Source: Candidatus Hydrogenedentota bacterium (lineage in GTDB: Bacteria; Hydrogenedentota; Hydrogenedentia; Hydrogenedentales; CAILVY01). Taken from it: a DNA stretch of 64,000 nucleotides. The notes beneath the pieces were generated by a model. That model saw nothing but the letters and a program-made list of their open reading frames with translations. It searched no databases and was not told where the DNA came from. Of this stretch, positions 35,674-44,520 are shown one piece after another (position 1 is the stretch's first letter; each line of letters begins with the position of its first letter). The position numbers and the translations under genes were made by a program. Location: assembly GCA_029565395.1 (NCBI GenBank), contig JAKQOG010000249.1, positions 112,597-176,596 on the forward strand, in the 5' to 3' direction.

Positions 35674-35808
35674 ATGCTAAAAAAAAGAAACGCCATAACA
35701 CACAGGCCATGGCGCCTCATGGAGGGAAGAACTTTTGGGGGAACCACCGGTCGCGTTGGCGCCGGGATCGGGCGCCCCGGAGGTTCGAGATCTTCCATAT
35801 TAAATTGA
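35674..35808 (+). CDS. Possible 44-aa basic, Gly/Arg-rich small protein
   Basis: ATG follows GGAAGGA with 6 nt spacing. The product (MLKKRNAITHRPWRLMEGRT and a Gly/Arg/Ser-rich tail) has no recognisable domain. It is reported because of the good ribosome binding site; it could be chance. The rest of the 35570-36092 gap shows no clear feature. Confidence 0.25.
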   Translation: MLKKRNAITHRPWRLMEGRTFGGTTGRVGAGIGRPGGSRSSILN

Positions 35809-36092
35809 TTTCGACATCCGTGTCTGTAAAAGCCTCGACCTCCCTGTCTCGGCGGTACAATGCCTTTATCGGCAATGTCCTTTTAAGACTTTAGAGTGCA
35901 ACCCTGTTTGGGTGGCCGGTAAATCAAAGAAAACCCGAAACCAGGCCTGTTTTTCTGATTTTTCCGCGGTCCTGCCCGATAAAATTTGCTTTCTCGGCCC
36001 CAATAGGCGAGAATACCGCCTTGGAAACGAAACGAAACATCGTTCCTATTTCCAGATACTTGTTCACCCAAAAGAAGGAAACAGCCATATCT

Positions 36093-37424
36093 ATGTCCAG
36101 CTTTAAAGCGGAATATCAAAAGAAACTGATTTCGGCGGAAGATGCCGCCGCCATGATTAAATCCGGCGATATCGTAGATTACTACGCTTTTAATGCGAGT
36201 TCGCAATATGTGGATGCGGCCCTCGCCAAACGGGTGAATGAACTGGAAAATGTCACTATCCGCAGTGAGTTGCGCCTCGCCATGCCCATGCAAGTCTTTA
36301 TGGCCGATTCCGAAGGCAAGGCCTTCCGCCTCAACTCGCTCTTTAAAGGGCCTATTGAAAACATGGTGCCCAAGGAACGTTGCGCTCCGATGCCGGCCCG
36401 GCTGGGATCATATGAGAAACTATTCCGCGACGGCGAAGTCACCACGGATTGGGCCGCCTTCATGGTCAGCCCTCCGGACCATGACGGCTACTTGCACTTT
36501 TGGCCTTCCCCAGCCCTTGCGAAAGCCGATGTGGAAACCTCCAAAGTCTTCTTCGCGGAAATTAATGAGACCTACCATCACTACAAGTACGAACGCGAAG
36601 AGTGCAAAATCCATATTTCAGAGGTCGATTATATTATCGAGGGCGATAGCCCTCCCCTGATGGAAATTCCCAGTCCACCCACCACGGAGGTGGATGCCAA
36701 AATCGCGGAACACGTTATGACGGAATTGTGCGACGGCGCCTGTTTGCAAATCGGGTATGGCGGGGTGCCTAACGCTGTCGCCCATCTCATCGCCGAGTCC
36801 AGTCTCAAGGATTTGGGCGTGCAAACGGAAGTGCTCCCCGAAGGGCTGGTCCAACTGTATAAGGCGGGAAAAATCACCTGCGCCAAAAAAGGCGTGGACG
36901 TCGGAAAGATGACCTCCAGCTTCGTTTTGGGCAGCAACGAACTCTTCGAATTTATTCACGACTGCCCCGCCGTGCTGCTCTGCTCCGCTAATTACACCAA
37001 CAGCCCTTACATCATTGCGAAGAATGATAACTTCGTTTCCGTGAACGCGTGTCTTGAAGTCGATCTGATGGGTCAGGTGTGTTCGGAATCCATAGGCCCC
37101 AATACCATCACTGGCACCGGGGGACAGTTAGACTTTGTGCTCGGTTCCCAAATGGCTAAAAATGGAAAATCCATTATTTGCACCCCCTCTACCTATACCC
37201 GCAAAGATGGAACGGAAGTATCACGTATTGTCGCCACCATCACCCCCGGCAACACCGTCACCACGCCGCGTTCCTGTGTGAATTACATCGCCACGGAATA
37301 CGGCATTGTAAATCTGCGGGGCAGAAATCTATGGGAACGCGCCGAACTCCTCATCGGCATCGCCCACCCGGCTTTCCGCGATGATCTCATCCAACAGGCC
37401 AAAGAACTTAATCTCTTGAGATAG
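36093..37424 (+). CDS. Acetyl-CoA hydrolase/CoA-transferase family protein
   Basis: 443 aa from the ATG at 36093 (AAGGA 13 nt upstream; an upstream frame to 36021 lacks family sequence). It matches the Cat1 / 4-hydroxybutyrate CoA-transferase branch: KSGDIVDYYAFNASSQYVD at the N-terminus, MVSPPDHDGYLHFWPS, GACLQIGYGGVPNAVAHLI, GVQTEVLPEGLVQLY with the likely catalytic Glu, GPNTITGTGGQLDFVLGSQM and TTPRSCVNYIATEYGIVNLR. It would move CoA between acyl groups and acetate, linking fermentation end products to acetyl-CoA. The gene stands alone. Confidence 0.9.
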   Translation: MSSFKAEYQKKLISAEDAAAMIKSGDIVDYYAFNASSQYVDAALAKRVNELENVTIRSELRLAMPMQVFMADSEGKAFRLNSLFKGPIENMVPKERCAPMPARLGSYEKLFRDGEVTTDWAAFMVSPPDHDGYLHFWPSPALAKADVETSKVFFAEINETYHHYKYEREECKIHISEVDYIIEGDSPPLMEIPSPPTTEVDAKIAEHVMTELCDGACLQIGYGGVPNAVAHLIAESSLKDLGVQTEVLPEGLVQLYKAGKITCAKKGVDVGKMTSSFVLGSNELFEFIHDCPAVLLCSANYTNSPYIIAKNDNFVSVNACLEVDLMGQVCSESIGPNTITGTGGQLDFVLGSQMAKNGKSIICTPSTYTRKDGTEVSRIVATITPGNTVTTPRSCVNYIATEYGIVNLRGRNLWERAELLIGIAHPAFRDDLIQQAKELNLLR

Positions 37425-37680
37425 CTATCAGCAGTCAGCTATCAGCAGTCAGCTAGAGAATAGGACTCCGGCCAACCTGTTCCGGCCAACCTGTTCTTTC
37501 TTATCCGTGCAAATCCGCCCAATCCACAAAGCCTTGGTCACTTGACACTTTTTGCCATTACAAACAGTAGCGCTATCGGGTTCGAGTTCGAACCTCCCTA
37601 ACCGCCCCAGCGTCCATCCTGTTTAAGTCGTTTAAGTCCTTTTTGTCTTGGCACTGGCCGCTTTTAGCTGACCGCTGATA
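37425..37680. repeat. Intergenic direct and inverted repeats
   Basis: AGCTATCAGCAGTCAGCT occurs as two overlapping direct copies at about 37424-37454, and the related AGCTGACCGCTGATAGCTC occurs in inverted orientation near 37665-37683, just before the converging RNA methyltransferase gene. The 200 nt between contain no clear gene. Confidence 0.45.
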
Positions 37681-37685
37681 GCTCT

Positions 37686-38246
37686 TTAAGTAATTTTCCA
37701 TTGGCGGAGAATATCGTATAGAACGATGCCGAAGGCGGTGGCGACATTGATGCTGTTCTTATATCCCTTCATGGGGATCTTCACCACTGCCTGACTCCGG
37801 CGCAGCACGCGTTCATTTACCCCATGCACTTCATTGCCAAACACGACCGCCAGGGGCCTTGGCCATACAATGTTTGTCATTGGCACGGCATGGTCTGTGA
37901 CTTCAATAGAGATTACCGGGATTCCCTGTGCCGCCAACGCATCCAGACAGTCCCGGTTGCGTTCATAATAGGTCCAGGGCACATAGTCGAAGGCACCGAG
38001 CGCTGTTTTTTCGAGCTTGCGGTGGGGAGGGTGAGCTGTCATGCCACAGAGATGAATATGTTCCACGGCCCCAGCGTCCGCCGTGCGGAAAATCGATCCC
38101 ACGTTAAACGCGCTGCGCAAATTGTCCAGCACCACATGGATCGGATATCGCTCAATGGGCGGCATTTCCTCCACAGAGATTCTGGAGTAATGAGGTTCAA
38201 GTTCTGCCATGGGCGGATCGTAGCGCACTTGCACAGGTTTTTTCAC
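37686..38246 (-). CDS. SpoU/TrmH-family RNA 2'-O-methyltransferase
   Basis: 186 aa of SPOUT fold, without the N-terminal substrate domain. Motif 1 is LDNLRSAFNVGSIFRTADA with the catalytic Asn/Arg, motif 2 is LAVVFGNEVHGVNERV, and motif 3 is VKIPMKGYKNSINVATAFGI. The protein methylates ribose 2'-OH in tRNA or rRNA. The exact target cannot be told; the compact form resembles TrmH-like proteins that modify tRNA. It is transcribed toward the CoA-transferase. Confidence 0.9.
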   Translation of the reverse strand: MKKPVQVRYDPPMAELEPHYSRISVEEMPPIERYPIHVVLDNLRSAFNVGSIFRTADAGAVEHIHLCGMTAHPPHRKLEKTALGAFDYVPWTYYERNRDCLDALAAQGIPVISIEVTDHAVPMTNIVWPRPLAVVFGNEVHGVNERVLRRSQAVVKIPMKGYKNSINVATAFGIVLYDILRQWKIT

Positions 38247-38443
38247 GTTAATTAGACACGCCGCTATGATGCGGTAAAGTAGGGCAAGAATGGAGTGGAT
38301 GGATCAATGCAAAAGAAGCATCTTGTGCGGCCCAGAAACCAATTTCCATATCTATTAAGTTTAAATAAATACAATTGTATGCCTACAGGTACCCACCCCA
38401 ATATTGACCAACAATAATTTCGCAGAGACCGCATTATAATCAC

Positions 38444-38472
38444 TTGACATATGGGAATTAGGCCGTTAGACT
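38444..38472 (+). promoter_or_regulatory. Candidate promoter upstream of the 565-aa tagged protein
   Basis: TTGACA at 38444-38449 and TAGACT at 38467-38472 are separated by 17 nt. If used, the leader to the ATG at 38744 would be about 265 nt, leaving room for 5'-UTR regulation. No riboswitch family was recognised in it. Confidence 0.4.
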
Positions 38473-38743
38473 GAGAATACTGGGTGGTGGTCTAGACATG
38501 CGTGTATGGGAGAAAACGAGTGGGAATTACCGAACGCATACGCCAAGAAATGGGATCGAGGGACATGCACGAGGTCTACCCAGCGGGAGATAAAGTTTGC
38601 TTAAAACGTTTTTATACAAAGATCTGTTGTAACTATTAATTTTACTGATTTTTAGAGTGATGTTTTGGGGGCGGCAGTGCCAGTTTTAGGTTCAAAGAAG
38701 TCTTACTCGTATGCGGCGAACGGATCCCGAAAAGGAGGATAAT

Positions 38744-40441
38744 ATGTATAAAACGGTATCGAGACTAGAGAACGGCAACTGCGGCATAAATTCATATCAA
38801 GGTCAAGATGGGGCGTGTAATTTAAAAACAGGCATGGCCGCCACAATAGCCATTTTGGTGGGATTATGCCTTGTTGGTTTTTCTGCTTGGGCGACGATTC
38901 CCGGGCTGCCCTTTTACAAGGGTGTTACCGACATTAGCCTGAACGGAATCAATGTGGGCGAAGGGGAAGGCGAGGGAGAGCCGGTTTGTGTTCCTGTAGA
39001 TTTGCTTTGGTGCGACGACACTTTTGAAGGTACAAATCAGGGCCAACCGTCCCTTATTGACCTGTATGCGTGTAACACATGGGATGAATCCGGTCCTGAG
39101 ACTGTCTATCTCTTTGTTCCGGAAAAAGATGGGGACGTGACCGTGGTTCTTACTCAGACGGTTAAGGAGGCGGATCTAGACCTGTTTTTGATCGAGGACA
39201 CCTGTGCGCCGGCGAACTGCATCGCATACGGCGACACGCAACTTGTCTTTCCCGCCGTGGCCGGCCGGGAATACTTCGTGGTTGTGGATGGCTACAGCGG
39301 TTCTGTAAGTTCCTACGAGCTTTCGGTAACCTGTGAAGCGGGCGAGGGGGAAGGCGAGGGGGAAGGCGGAGAAGAAGGCGAAGGGGAAGGTGAGGGGGAA
39401 GGTGAGCCGGTTTGTGTTCCTGTAGATTTACTTTGGTGCGACGACACTTTTGAAGGTACAAATCAGGGCCAGCCGTCCCTTATTGACCTGTATGCATGTA
39501 ACACATGGGATGAGTCTGGTCCTGAAACTGTCTATCTCTTTGTTCCGGAAAAAGATGGGAACGTGACCGTAGTTCTTACTCAGACGGTTAAGGTGGCGGA
39601 TCTAGACCTGTTTTTGATCGAGGATACCTGCGCGCCGGCGAAGTGCGTCGCATCCGGCGACACGCAACTCGTTTTTCCCGCTGTGGCCGGCCGGGAATAC
39701 TTCGTGGTTGTAGATGGCTACGGCGGTTCTGTAAGTCCCTATGAGCTTTCGGTAACCTGTGAAGCGGGAGAAGGCGAAGGTGAGGGTGGAGAAGAAGGTG
39801 AGGGTGGAGAAGAAGGTGAGGGTGGAGAAGAAGGTGAGGGTGGAGAAGAAGGCGAGGGTATAGAAGAAGGCGAGGGTATAGAAGAAGGCGAGGGTATAGA
39901 AGAAGGCGAGGGTGGAGAAGAAGGTGAGGGTGGAGAAGAAGGCGAAGGCGTAGAGGAAGGGGAAGGCATAGAAGAAGGTGAAGGTGGAGAGGAAGGCGAA
40001 GGCGTAGAGGAAGGGGAAGGCATAGAAGAAGGTGAAGGCATAGAAGAAGGCGAAGGCGTAGAGGAAGGGGAAGGCATAAAAGAAGGTGAAGGTGGAGAGG
40101 AAGGCGAAGGTGAGGGCGGAGAGGAGGGTGAAGGTGAAGAACCAGAAGGCACACACAGCGCCGACCAAGATGGAAATGGCCAGATCAGCCTGTCAGAGCT
40201 TTTGCGCGTGATCCAGTTCTTTAACTCGGACGGCTACCACTGTGAAGCGGGCACCGAGGATGGTTATGCGCCGGGCCAGGGTGACACCTCGTGCATGCCG
40301 CATGCCAGTGACTATAACGCGCAGGATTGGTATATCAACCTCTCTGAATTATTGCGCCTGATCCAGTTTTTCAATTCCGGGGGGTATCATTACTGCCCGG
40401 ATGAAGGCACGGAGGATGGATTCTGTCCGGGGCTTGTGTAA
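38744..40441 (+). CDS. Secreted protein: two PPC domains, Gly-Glu linkers, dockerin-like C-terminal tag
   Basis: 565 aa; AAAGGAGGAT lies just upstream of the ATG. An internal hydrophobic segment at about residues 29-48 is the export signal. Two nearly identical PPC-type (pre-peptidase C-terminal) beta-sandwich domains follow (about 80-200 and 222-340), encoded by a 426-bp direct repeat (38981 and 39407). They contain ETVYLFVPEKDG and AVAGREYFVVVDGY. A linker of more than 120 residues made of EGEG/GGEEGEG/GIEEGEG units precedes the final 95-residue tag. The tag has DQDGNGQISLSELLRVIQFF and a second half, DWYINLSELLRLIQFFNSGG, resembling duplicated dockerin/EF-hand loops. The same tag ends the proteins at 44521 and 48329. 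The role is inferred to be surface display or complex assembly. Confidence 0.75.
   Translation: MYKTVSRLENGNCGINSYQGQDGACNLKTGMAATIAILVGLCLVGFSAWATIPGLPFYKGVTDISLNGINVGEGEGEGEPVCVPVDLLWCDDTFEGTNQGQPSLIDLYACNTWDESGPETVYLFVPEKDGDVTVVLTQTVKEADLDLFLIEDTCAPANCIAYGDTQLVFPAVAGREYFVVVDGYSGSVSSYELSVTCEAGEGEGEGEGGEEGEGEGEGEGEPVCVPVDLLWCDDTFEGTNQGQPSLIDLYACNTWDESGPETVYLFVPEKDGNVTVVLTQTVKVADLDLFLIEDTCAPAKCVASGDTQLVFPAVAGREYFVVVDGYGGSVSPYELSVTCEAGEGEGEGGEEGEGGEEGEGGEEGEGGEEGEGIEEGEGIEEGEGIEEGEGGEEGEGGEEGEGVEEGEGIEEGEGGEEGEGVEEGEGIEEGEGIEEGEGVEEGEGIKEGEGGEEGEGEGGEEGEGEEPEGTHSADQDGNGQISLSELLRVIQFFNSDGYHCEAGTEDGYAPGQGDTSCMPHASDYNAQDWYINLSELLRLIQFFNSGGYHYCPDEGTEDGFCPGLV
38981..39768 (+). repeat. 426-bp tandem duplication (PPC domain)
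   Basis: The unit starting at 38981 (CCGGTTTGTGTTCCTGTAGA) is repeated from 39407 with only scattered substitutions. Each unit encodes one PPC domain plus part of the Gly-Glu linker. Confidence 0.85.
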
Positions 40442-40492
40442 AAACAAATGAAGTAATCGCCATCGAAGCGGTCAAGTGATATATCCGGCCGA

Positions 40493-41356
40493 CTATGTGC
40501 CCTGGATGCGCGGCAGAATCATGTGTTTGATCCAGTTTGCGAATTCCAGTTCAAAGATATCGGGATTCACCACGTCATCGTCAATCTTCAGTTGCCACCG
40601 GATATAGCGGAGACTGGGATCAGCAAAGACTTTTTCCAGCTTGTCCACGTATTGCAGCATATCGTCATGATCTTTGAACATGCCGAATTTAATGAGCCGG
40701 TCGACGCGCGCCCGAATGAGGCAGGCCAATTCATGCAGGTTGTATTCGGGATGATGCTGCAGTCCCCAGAAGGAACCGTTGAGAAACCGCACATCACAAG
40801 AGTGCACTAGGCTCCAATCGTTGCTCGCCAGTAAAATTGCCCCGTCGGCCAGCCGAGTCACGTGATCGTCATGGCTGACAAAATGGCTGTACACTTCCGG
40901 CTTGCCTTCGTACATCGGGTGTTTTTTGCCCGCTTCCGTGAGCCGGATTTTCGTGCCGATCCCCATTTCGCGGCCCTTGGGGTGGGGTTCGACCATGCCC
41001 CCGGCGACCCAATTCGCCAATTGAATGGCCCAGCAACTTCCAAACTGCGGGATTCCCGCATCATAGACCCGGCGGCATAAATCAATATGCCGTTGCACGC
41101 GCTGATCTTCCGTATTGTAGATAGTAAGGTTACAACCCGGCCAAATCACACCCGCATAATCGGAAAGTTCTTCATCGCTGATGTCCGGCGTGCCCGGATC
41201 GCTGCTAAACCAAATCGTATATTCCGCGCCCGGCAACCGGCGCTGCAACAAATTGGCATAGAGAATGGCGGCGAGTTCCATGCCTACTTCTTTAAATTGA
41301 TTCCGGCTTTCCAGGTTGTATCCGTCCGGAATCAGAAATTTTGGCGCTTTTCCCAT
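40493..41356 (-). CDS. Class I glutamine amidotransferase-like protein
   Basis: 287 aa. The GATase1 core is visible: WPGCNLTIYN near residue 72, the nucleophile loop FGSCWAIQLANWVAGG with its Cys, and LQHHPEYN with the His and Glu of the triad. It resembles the glutaminase part of GMP synthetase but with a C-terminal extension of about 80 residues (VDKLEKVFADPSLRYIRWQL and more). The acceptor reaction is unknown. It follows a HAD protein by 15 nt, and both probably form an operon. Confidence 0.85.
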   Translation of the reverse strand: MGKAPKFLIPDGYNLESRNQFKEVGMELAAILYANLLQRRLPGAEYTIWFSSDPGTPDISDEELSDYAGVIWPGCNLTIYNTEDQRVQRHIDLCRRVYDAGIPQFGSCWAIQLANWVAGGMVEPHPKGREMGIGTKIRLTEAGKKHPMYEGKPEVYSHFVSHDDHVTRLADGAILLASNDWSLVHSCDVRFLNGSFWGLQHHPEYNLHELACLIRARVDRLIKFGMFKDHDDMLQYVDKLEKVFADPSLRYIRWQLKIDDDVVNPDIFELEFANWIKHMILPRIQGT

Positions 41357-41371
41357 GTATTACTACTCCTC

Positions 41372-42133
41372 TTAGGCTTCAAGACCGGCGAGAATTTCCG
41401 CCAGTTTACTATAATCGTCACAAATGGCATCGGGCATATGCCCTTCCAAATCGCGTTTTTTAATAACGGTCAGCAATACGCCCCGCGCACCCACCGCATG
41501 CGGCCCGCCGATATCATTATGCGGACGGTCCCCAATATGCACGATATCGCTCAGATCAACGTTAAATGCCTTGGCCACCGCATCAAAGACCGCGCGATGC
41601 GGTTTGGAGACCCCGATCTCATCGGAGAATACGAAATAATCAAAGTATTCGAACATGCCTGCGCCTTTGAGTAGTTCGCGCAAGGCGCGTCCGGGCGAGA
41701 AAATTGCATCAGAAACAATTGCCAGCTTGTATTTGCCGTGGAGCGTCTTCAGCGCCTCCACCGCTCCCGGAGCGGGATTGGGCCGGAACTCCAGTTCCAT
41801 CTCCTCGTGAAGACGCACCAGCGCGTCGAATTCATCCTTTGGCAATTCGCGTTTGAGACCGCTGAACAATACGCTCAAACGTTCCGCGACGGTCCAGGTT
41901 ACGTGTTGGTCGTGCCACACCTTGCGAAACGCGGCATTGGTTACCTCATAGGCCAGGTCAACCGCGCCGCGATCTATGGGGGCGTGTTTCGATAAGGCGG
42001 CATGGACCAACTGACGCCGCTCTTCACTTTTGGAAGGCCTGCCAGCCGCCGCACGTTTCGGCTCATCGCTCTCATCTTGAAAGAGGCAATCCCAAAGATC
42101 AAACGTAATTACCCGAACAGGACGTTTTGCCAT
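41372..42133 (-). CDS. HAD-superfamily hydrolase (DxW motif), second copy
   Basis: 253 aa. HAD motifs: FDLWDCLFQDE (motif I with Trp replacing the second Asp), AIVSDAIF (motif II), VSKPHRAVFDAV (motif III Lys) and VHIGDRPHNDIGGPHAVGARGVLL (motif IV). A helical cap domain lies between motifs I and II. The substrate is unknown; the overall shape is that of the haloacid dehalogenase/phosphatase subgroup with a C1 cap. It precedes the amidotransferase gene and resembles the HAD protein at 15155-15865, sharing the same unusual motif. Confidence 0.88.
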   Translation of the reverse strand: MAKRPVRVITFDLWDCLFQDESDEPKRAAAGRPSKSEERRQLVHAALSKHAPIDRGAVDLAYEVTNAAFRKVWHDQHVTWTVAERLSVLFSGLKRELPKDEFDALVRLHEEMELEFRPNPAPGAVEALKTLHGKYKLAIVSDAIFSPGRALRELLKGAGMFEYFDYFVFSDEIGVSKPHRAVFDAVAKAFNVDLSDIVHIGDRPHNDIGGPHAVGARGVLLTVIKKRDLEGHMPDAICDDYSKLAEILAGLEA

Positions 42134-42190
42134 GTATATTCTTTCCAGGTTTTGACACGAATCCAGGATGGAGAGTTGCTTTACGGACGT

Positions 42191-42550
42191 TTACTGTATG
42201 CACACGCCCGCCATGGCCCCTTTTTGGGGGCCGGTAAAATCGTTCAAACTGATGCCGATTGAGCAGCCTTTTTTTATGCCAATATTCTGGGCAAACAGTG
42301 AGTAGTCGCCCACCGGCAGATTTTTGAACAAGGCAATGCCGTTCTCATCCGTAACAGATTTTTCAATATGCACCTCTTTCCCGGAGGCATCCATAACATG
42401 GACTGCGACAGGAACCTTTTGATACGGTGTTTGGTCCTGTGCCAGGAATTTAATGGTTACCGACGTCGTTTTGCCGCCGGCCATCCCGCATCCGGCAAGT
42501 GTGGCTAACCCAAACAGACAAACAAGACTGGAACAAAGCATTTTTCTCAT
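42191..42550 (-). CDS. Small lipoprotein with a carboxypeptidase-regulatory-like beta domain
   Basis: 119 aa. Lipoprotein signal MRKMLCSSLVCLFGLATLAGC (Cys21). The mature part has VTIKFLAQDQTPYQKVPVAV and VTDENGIALFKNLPVGDYSL, a typical CarboxypepD_reg/Cna-B-like sandwich pattern. It is probably periplasmic or surface-located; no enzymatic site is visible. Confidence 0.7.
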   Translation of the reverse strand: MRKMLCSSLVCLFGLATLAGCGMAGGKTTSVTIKFLAQDQTPYQKVPVAVHVMDASGKEVHIEKSVTDENGIALFKNLPVGDYSLFAQNIGIKKGCSIGISLNDFTGPQKGAMAGVCIQ

Positions 42551-42697
42551 TATCGAATCCTCAGAGTCTTTTTATCATACCAAATGTGCAGAAGGTGTTC
42601 AAAACCACGATTGTGCCCCGGGCACAAAGGGCTTTACTCAAGACACACCGGCTTGCATACCGCGCCTCTGTTTAGTACGGTAATGATCGTGGATGGG

Positions 42698-44425
42698 ATG
42701 ACGCCTTCCCAAAACCAGGATATGTCCGTGCGCCGCGAGAGAACTATCCAACGCTTGAATCCAGTAAAAACAGCCCGATGGTTAATCCTTTCAGGAGCCC
42801 TGTGTGCGGGCATGTCCGTGTCCGCCCAGGAAGCCGCACCCGCGGCAGGGCTTCGGGGCGGCTTGAGCGTGTTGGATTGGGCGGCGGTAATTGCCTATTT
42901 CGTGGGAATGGTGGGGATTGGAATCTATTTCGCGCGCCGGACGAAAACTTCGGAAGAATATTATCTTGGCGGACGCCGCATGGGTTCCGTGATGATCGGC
43001 GTGTCACTGTTTGCCACGATGATAAGCACCATAAGTTATCTGGCCGTGCCCGGGGAAATGATGAAACACGGCCCCATCTATCTCACCTCCATCGCGTCCA
43101 TTCCCATCATCTATCTTGTCGCGGGCTATCTCTTGATACCGCGTATTGCGCGTCTTCCGATTACCAGCGCCTATGAACTACTGGAAACGCGCCTCGGCAG
43201 GCCCGTGCGGCTCATGGGCTCCGTCATTTTCCTCCTCATCCGCCTTGTCTGGATGGGGCTTGTTATCTTTACTGCTTCGAGTGTCGTGGTGCAGGCCGTG
43301 GGATTCCGCGAATCCGCGGCGCCGTATGTTTCTGTTACCTTGGGCGCCATCACGGTGCTCTACGCCTCCCTGGGCGGATTACGCGCCGTGGTGCTTACCG
43401 ATGTCATTCAGGCAGTCATCATGTTCATGGGCGCTATCATCACCATCCTCCTAGTCACCATAAAAATGGGCGGTGTGGGATGGTTTCCCACGGAGTGGGC
43501 CGCCAATTGGGACGTTCAGCCGTTTTTCAGTCCCGATCCCCGGGTTCGGGTGACCGTGGTGGGAAGCATTATTGTTGCGGCCATCTGGTGGATTTGCACG
43601 GCAGGCTCCGATCAAATGGCCATCCAGCGTTATCTCTCCACGCGTGACGTCAAAGCCGCCCGCCGCGCCTTTCTGATCAATAATTGCGCGGATGCCGCCG
43701 CCACCCTTTTGCTGGCTTTATTGGGGTTCGCCATTCTGGGATTTTTCCGTACATATCCCGAATACCTGACGCCCACCCGGAATCTGCAAGAAAATACGGA
43801 TCTGTTGTTTCCGCATTTCATCGTGAACTTCGTCGGATTCGGCATGGCCGGTCTAATCATGGCCGCGATGCTCTCCGCCGCCATGTCTTCCCTCAGTTCC
43901 GGTGTAAATGCTTCTTGTACCGTTATTACGACCGACATTCTGGGCTATTTCGGGAAAAATCCGGATTCCGAGGCTCGAAAAGTAGCCTTGGCACGGCGGA
44001 CCTCCTGTCTTGTGGGCGGCGTGGCGATTCTGCTCAGCCTGGTTGTCGCGCGGGTGCCTGGCAACCTGATCGAAATCACCAATAAAACCAGCAACCTGTT
44101 TATCGGGCCTCTCTTCAGCCTGTTCTTCTTCGCACTTTTCGTGCGCTTTGCCACGCCTATGGGCGCTGTATTCGGGGCGCTCTATGGATTCCTGGCCGCT
44201 TTTCTCATTTCCTTTGGGGATCTCGCGGGATGGACCCCCTTGAGTTGGCAATGGATTACCCCCGCCGCCGTCGTTGTGGCCATCATCACGGGCACTGGGA
44301 TTAGTCTGGTTCCCACCACAGGCCGATCCCTTTTTTTCAGGACAGCAGCCGTTCTCCTTTTGGCCACACCTTGGTTTGCCGCTATGGGACTATTTATATT
44401 TGACTGTATCGCAACAATAACTTAG
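42698..44425 (+). CDS. Sodium:solute symporter family protein
   Basis: 575 aa from the ATG at 42698; alternatives at 42683 and 42722 are equally hard to exclude. After a short hydrophobic leader, about 13 membrane segments follow in the SSS pattern: DWAAVIAYFVGMVGIGIYFA, the TSEEYYLGGRRMGSVMIG start motif, SLFATMISTISYLAVPGEM, ITSAYELLETRLGRPVRLMG, and WWICTAGSDQMAIQRYLSTR followed by DVKAARRA. The latter segment is the SSS signature. The solute is unknown; many relatives in this clade move sugars or sialic acid-like compounds. The position among surface-protein genes may be coincidence. Confidence 0.88.
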   Translation: MTPSQNQDMSVRRERTIQRLNPVKTARWLILSGALCAGMSVSAQEAAPAAGLRGGLSVLDWAAVIAYFVGMVGIGIYFARRTKTSEEYYLGGRRMGSVMIGVSLFATMISTISYLAVPGEMMKHGPIYLTSIASIPIIYLVAGYLLIPRIARLPITSAYELLETRLGRPVRLMGSVIFLLIRLVWMGLVIFTASSVVVQAVGFRESAAPYVSVTLGAITVLYASLGGLRAVVLTDVIQAVIMFMGAIITILLVTIKMGGVGWFPTEWAANWDVQPFFSPDPRVRVTVVGSIIVAAIWWICTAGSDQMAIQRYLSTRDVKAARRAFLINNCADAAATLLLALLGFAILGFFRTYPEYLTPTRNLQENTDLLFPHFIVNFVGFGMAGLIMAAMLSAAMSSLSSGVNASCTVITTDILGYFGKNPDSEARKVALARRTSCLVGGVAILLSLVVARVPGNLIEITNKTSNLFIGPLFSLFFFALFVRFATPMGAVFGALYGFLAAFLISFGDLAGWTPLSWQWITPAAVVVAIITGTGISLVPTTGRSLFFRTAAVLLLATPWFAAMGLFIFDCIATIT

Positions 44426-44520
44426 GAAAGCAATTGTTTTTTTAGAAGGTCTATGGGAGAATTGAAACAGAGCCTTTAACATGGGCGGTGATACGAAAAA
44501 TGTTGCGGGGATGGCGGTAC

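Noticed and set aside
37570..37600. GGGTTCGAGTTCGAACC resembling a tRNA T-arm
   Set aside because: No acceptor or anticodon arms can be folded around it.
39768..40146. Possible CRISPR-like periodicity
   Set aside because: Units are 18-24 bp, contiguous and coding (EGEG linker), with no unique spacers and no cas genes nearby.
39588..40168. Long minus-strand open frames rich in Leu/Pro/Ser across the Gly-Glu linker
   Set aside because: They are the reverse reading of the GAAGGC/GAGGGT repeats; low-complexity composition keeps all frames open. The same applies at 54289-54955 and 46356-46973.
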